A program made the translations under genes and the position numbers. From Candidatus Latescibacterota bacterium (lineage in GTDB: Bacteria > Blakebacterota > Blakebacteria > Blakebacterales > Blakebacteraceae), in contig JAGLTZ010000008.1 of assembly GCA_023135015.1 (NCBI GenBank), positions 1 through 16,103 of the forward strand: 16,103 nt of DNA. The letters run 5' to 3'. Below the pieces are notes generated by a model. That model was given only the letters and a program-made list of their open reading frames with translations. It had not been told where the DNA came from and did no database searches. This document shows positions 14,161 to 16,103 of the stretch, in pieces (the stretch's first letter is position 1; each line of letters begins with the position of its first letter).

Positions 14161-15117
14161 ATGGAACGATTCACACTCGATTTCGAGAAGCCGATTATTG
14201 AGCTGGAGGGGCGGATCGCCGACCTGCGCTCGTATGCGTCTGTCGAGCGGATCGATCTTAGCGATGAGATCACGAAACTGGAGCGGAAGGTGGAGAACCT
14301 CCGTGAGGAGGTCTACAGGCACCTCACGCGCTGGCAGCGAGTGCAACTGGCCCGCCATCCCGATCGGCCTTACACGCTCGACTATGTTGAAATGATGTTC
14401 GGCGACTGGATCGAGCTACACGGCGACCGGGCCTTCGCCGACGACAAGGCGATCGTGGCCGGATTCGCAACTTTCGAGGGCAGAAGTGTGGCTGTTGTGG
14501 GGCACCAGAAGGGTCGGGATACGAAACAGAGGATATTCCGCAACTTCGGGCAGCCGCGTCCCGAAGGGTACAGGAAAGCACTCAGGATCATGCAGCTTGC
14601 AGCAAGGAGTGGCCTCTCGGTCGTTACTTTCATCGACACTCAGGGTGCCTATCCCGGAGTGGGGGCGGAGGAACGCGGCCAGGCGGAAGCGATCGCGGTC
14701 AACCTTAGAGAAATGGCCATACTTCCCGTACCGATTGTCTCCCTGGTCATCGGGGAAGGGGGATCGGGAGGGGCCCTTGGAATCGGGGTCGCCGACCGTA
14801 TCTATACCCAGGAGAATACATACTATTCAGTTATCACGCCTGAAGGGTGTGCTTCGATTCTGTGGCGCAGTGCTGAACATGCACCGAAGGCGGCCGACGC
14901 AATGAAGATTACCCCGAAGGATCTCGATGAGCTGGGTATCGTGGACGGTATTGTATCGGAGCCGGGAGGGGGAGCGCACCGGGCACCCCAGAAGGCCGCC
15001 GAAGAACTTACGACCGTGCTGGAAGGGGCTCTGGAAGAGCTGGAAAAGCTGGATCCGGATACACTCGTGACACAACGCATCGAGAAGTATGCATCGATAG
15101 GGACCTTTTCTGAGTAA
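14161..15117 (+). CDS. accA: Acetyl-CoA carboxylase carboxyltransferase, alpha subunit
   Basis: AccA, with AccD, transfers the carboxyl group from carboxybiotin to acetyl-CoA to form malonyl-CoA for fatty acid synthesis. The 318-residue length matches the family. Landmarks are LDFEKPIIELEGRI at 6-19, ARHPDRPYTLDY at 64-75, GDRAFADDKAIVAG at 88-101, VVGHQKGRDTK at 112-122, NFGQPRPEGYRKALR at 128-142, GAYPGVGAEERGQ at 162-174, IGEGGSGGALGIGVAD at 197-212 and YSVITPEGCASILW at 222-235. A frame extension to TTG at 14107 has a GGAAGGG upstream, but ATG 14161 matches the usual N-terminus and is preferred despite its weak ribosome site. In the usual FIDTPGAYPG motif position 161 is Gln. The gene marks a housekeeping flank of the glycan cluster and is probably co-transcribed with the small Trm112-like gene. 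Confidence 0.96.
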   Translation: MERFTLDFEKPIIELEGRIADLRSYASVERIDLSDEITKLERKVENLREEVYRHLTRWQRVQLARHPDRPYTLDYVEMMFGDWIELHGDRAFADDKAIVAGFATFEGRSVAVVGHQKGRDTKQRIFRNFGQPRPEGYRKALRIMQLAARSGLSVVTFIDTQGAYPGVGAEERGQAEAIAVNLREMAILPVPIVSLVIGEGGSGGALGIGVADRIYTQENTYYSVITPEGCASILWRSAEHAPKAADAMKITPKDLDELGIVDGIVSEPGGGAHRAPQKAAEELTTVLEGALEELEKLDPDTLVTQRIEKYASIGTFSE

Positions 15118-15142
15118 CTGCGGGAACAAGGAACTGGTGAGA

Positions 15143-15310
15143 ATGGCCTTGTCAGAAGAATTGCTGGATATCCTAGCCTGCCCCAAGTGCAAGGGACAGT
15201 TACAGTATGACGAGCAGGGGCAAGCTCTGAACTGTGAACAGTGCAGGCTCCGATACCGGATAGAGGATGACATTCCGGTTATGTTGATAGACGAAGCTCA
15301 AAGCTACTGA
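15143..15310 (+). CDS. Trm112-like small zinc-ribbon protein (UPF0434/YcaR-like)
   Basis: This 55-residue gene is short and easily missed. It encodes ELLDILACPKCKGQL at 6-20, then CEQC (Cys31 and Cys34) and YRIEDDIPVMLIDEA at 38-52. The two CxxC pairs, Cys13/Cys16 and Cys31/Cys34, would bind zinc; the C-P-x-C start and the D-x-I-P-V-M-L end are the signature of the Trm112p-like family. In eukaryotes and archaea Trm112 activates methyltransferases; the bacterial single-domain proteins are poorly understood. The start is ATG 15143, with AAGGAA nine bases upstream. It follows accA by 25 bases on the same strand, so it is probably in one operon with it. A partner methyltransferase is not obvious nearby; the one at 3605 lies too far away to be linked by context. 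Confidence 0.85.
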   Translation: MALSEELLDILACPKCKGQLQYDEQGQALNCEQCRLRYRIEDDIPVMLIDEAQSY

Positions 15311-15336
15311 AAACCTTGCAGTAGTGTCTGGCTGAC

Positions 15337-15358
15337 GACAGCGCCCTCGGCTGTCTTT
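15337..15358 (+). terminator. Rho-independent-type terminator after the accA operon
   Basis: GACAGC (15337-15342) and GCTGTC (15350-15355) form a 6-base GC-rich stem with a 7-base loop, followed by TTT and a T/C-rich stretch. It lies 26 bases after the Trm112-like stop and touches the stop of the convergent minus-strand gene, so it may serve both directions. Confidence 0.5.
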
Positions 15359-16103
15359 CAGTCTTTCCGCCCTTGATGATGCTGACCTTCGGTGCTGCGG
15401 CGGATTAGAGCGGGGATATGGGTATTTGTAATGTTCTTAATCTGAAGGCCCCTTCGCTCCAGGTAAGCTAGCAGGCCTTCCAGTTCTCTTAGGTGTTCTT
15501 CGTAGTATTTCTCGTAGACACGATCGCGGAAGAAGGAGGGATGGGTCTCGAATGCCGTGGTCATCAGATCATCGTATTGGACCGATTTGCCGTGGCGCCA
15601 GAAGTATGTCTCACCTGGCTTACGACCGTCTGCTCCTCCTATCAGAATTCTCTTACCTATCTTACTGGCGACAGGCAACATATACATGGTCATTATGTTC
15701 GAAGTGGGACGCACATGAAAGAAGTCCTGCGAGGGTATCTGCCACGTTCCTGCGATCATTGGGATCCCGATGATATACTTCTCGAGTTCGGGGTGGTGGC
15801 GCAATAGAAGGGCCGCACCATCTGGTCGTGTCACAGCGAAGCATCCGTAACGTTCAATAACTCTTAAGAGATCATCCCGGAAAGTTGCTGCGTATTCACT
15901 GGGACCCAGGTGAAAAACCATATCCGAGAAACAAATCACGGCTGGCATGAGATGCTCCATCAGTAGATTGTTCTTGACCAGGCTATTGCAGACTACCACC
16001 GGTCTCCCGTGTATATCCCAGTCGAATAGCTCCTCAACGGAAGGTCCGGTCCCGAGGACGAACACCGCATCTGATCCCCCCCATCGATCGAGGAGTCTCT
16101 CCA
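15358..16103 (-). CDS. MptE/DUF115-like Rossmann protein, possibly GT42-like (5' end outside the window)
   Basis: The frame is open to the right edge with about 12 more sensible codons (ERLLDRWGGSDA) upstream of the GTG at 16065, so that GTG is internal and the gene is truncated by the window. Of 247 visible residues, VFVLGTGPSVEEL is the glycine-rich loop of MptE/DUF115-like proteins, a fold also related to GT42 sialyltransferases. A later segment, SNIMTMYMLPVASKIGKRILIGGADGR, fits the second half of such a domain. The C-terminal part is helical and charged, with YEEHLRELEGLLAYLERRG. Family members act on phosphorylated or nucleotide-activated substrates; several sit in surface-glycan loci, which agrees with the context here. 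A run of seven C on the plus strand is at 16076-16082. It is AT-richer than accA. Catalytic residues cannot be assigned. Confidence 0.55.
   Translation of the reverse strand, partial: ERLLDRWGGSDAVFVLGTGPSVEELFDWDIHGRPVVVCNSLVKNNLLMEHLMPAVICFSDMVFHLGPSEYAATFRDDLLRVIERYGCFAVTRPDGAALLLRHHPELEKYIIGIPMIAGTWQIPSQDFFHVRPTSNIMTMYMLPVASKIGKRILIGGADGRKPGETYFWRHGKSVQYDDLMTTAFETHPSFFRDRVYEKYYEEHLRELEGLLAYLERRGLQIKNITNTHIPALIRRSTEGQHHQGRKD

Noticed and set aside
1..16103. CRISPR array, tRNA, rRNA, transposase, integrase or toxin-antitoxin genes
   Set aside because: I read both strands for repeats and short genes and saw no direct-repeat array, tRNA-like cloverleaf or mobile-element protein.

Overview
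The window is one side of a cell-surface glycan gene cluster, followed by a housekeeping flank. It looks like a Gram-negative-type bacterium of moderately high GC; hand counts of 60-base samples run from 45% to 70%. Nearly all proteins are of bacterial types. The combination of a long YfhO-like membrane protein, a COG3379-type AlkP-superfamily hydrolase, many GT2 enzymes and a split rml set would fit an under-sampled FCB-type or candidate-phylum lineage. That placement is a weak inference. No tRNA, rRNA, CRISPR, transposase or integrase is visible.

Layout. (1) 1-4318, plus strand: a GT2 polyprenyl-phosphate glycosyltransferase with two C-terminal membrane helices (5' end outside the window), a GT4 glycosyltransferase, two further GT2 enzymes and a class I SAM methyltransferase, with junctions from a 4-base overlap to 17-base gaps. 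(2) 4285-4869, minus strand: rmlC, overlapping the methyltransferase tail. (3) 5051-13159, plus strand: a GT2 enzyme, a YfhO-family polytopic protein, a Wzx-type flippase, rmlD and a DPM1-like synthase, all joined by 4-base ATGA/GTGA overlaps, then an AlkP-superfamily hydrolase behind its own strong Shine-Dalgarno site. (4) 13169-14017, minus strand: another GT2. (5) 14161-15310, plus strand: accA and a 55-residue Trm112-like zinc-ribbon protein, ending at a hairpin terminator. (6) 15358 to the right edge, minus strand: an MptE/DUF115-like protein cut by the window edge.

How it may work together. RmlC and RmlD supply the last two steps to dTDP-L-rhamnose; rmlA and rmlB are not in this window. 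The soluble GT2/GT4 enzymes and the methyltransferase would build and decorate a lipid-linked oligosaccharide, which the flippase would export. The two polyprenyl-phosphate glycosyltransferases (ends at 626 and 11523) could make polyprenyl-phosphate-sugar donors for the YfhO protein, which resembles GT-C enzymes that use such donors outside the membrane. This is inferred from family knowledge and gene order.

Points for a second look: a possible YfhO/DPM-synthase glycosylation module, a run of eight G inside a glycosyltransferase plus seven-base G/C runs in neighbouring genes, a degenerate GT2 paralogue with Asp-Asp-Cys in place of the usual metal motif, AT-richer genes suggesting cassette exchange, and residue changes in AccA and RmlC. 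I found no clearly new system. No gene-free stretch exceeds about 180 bases.
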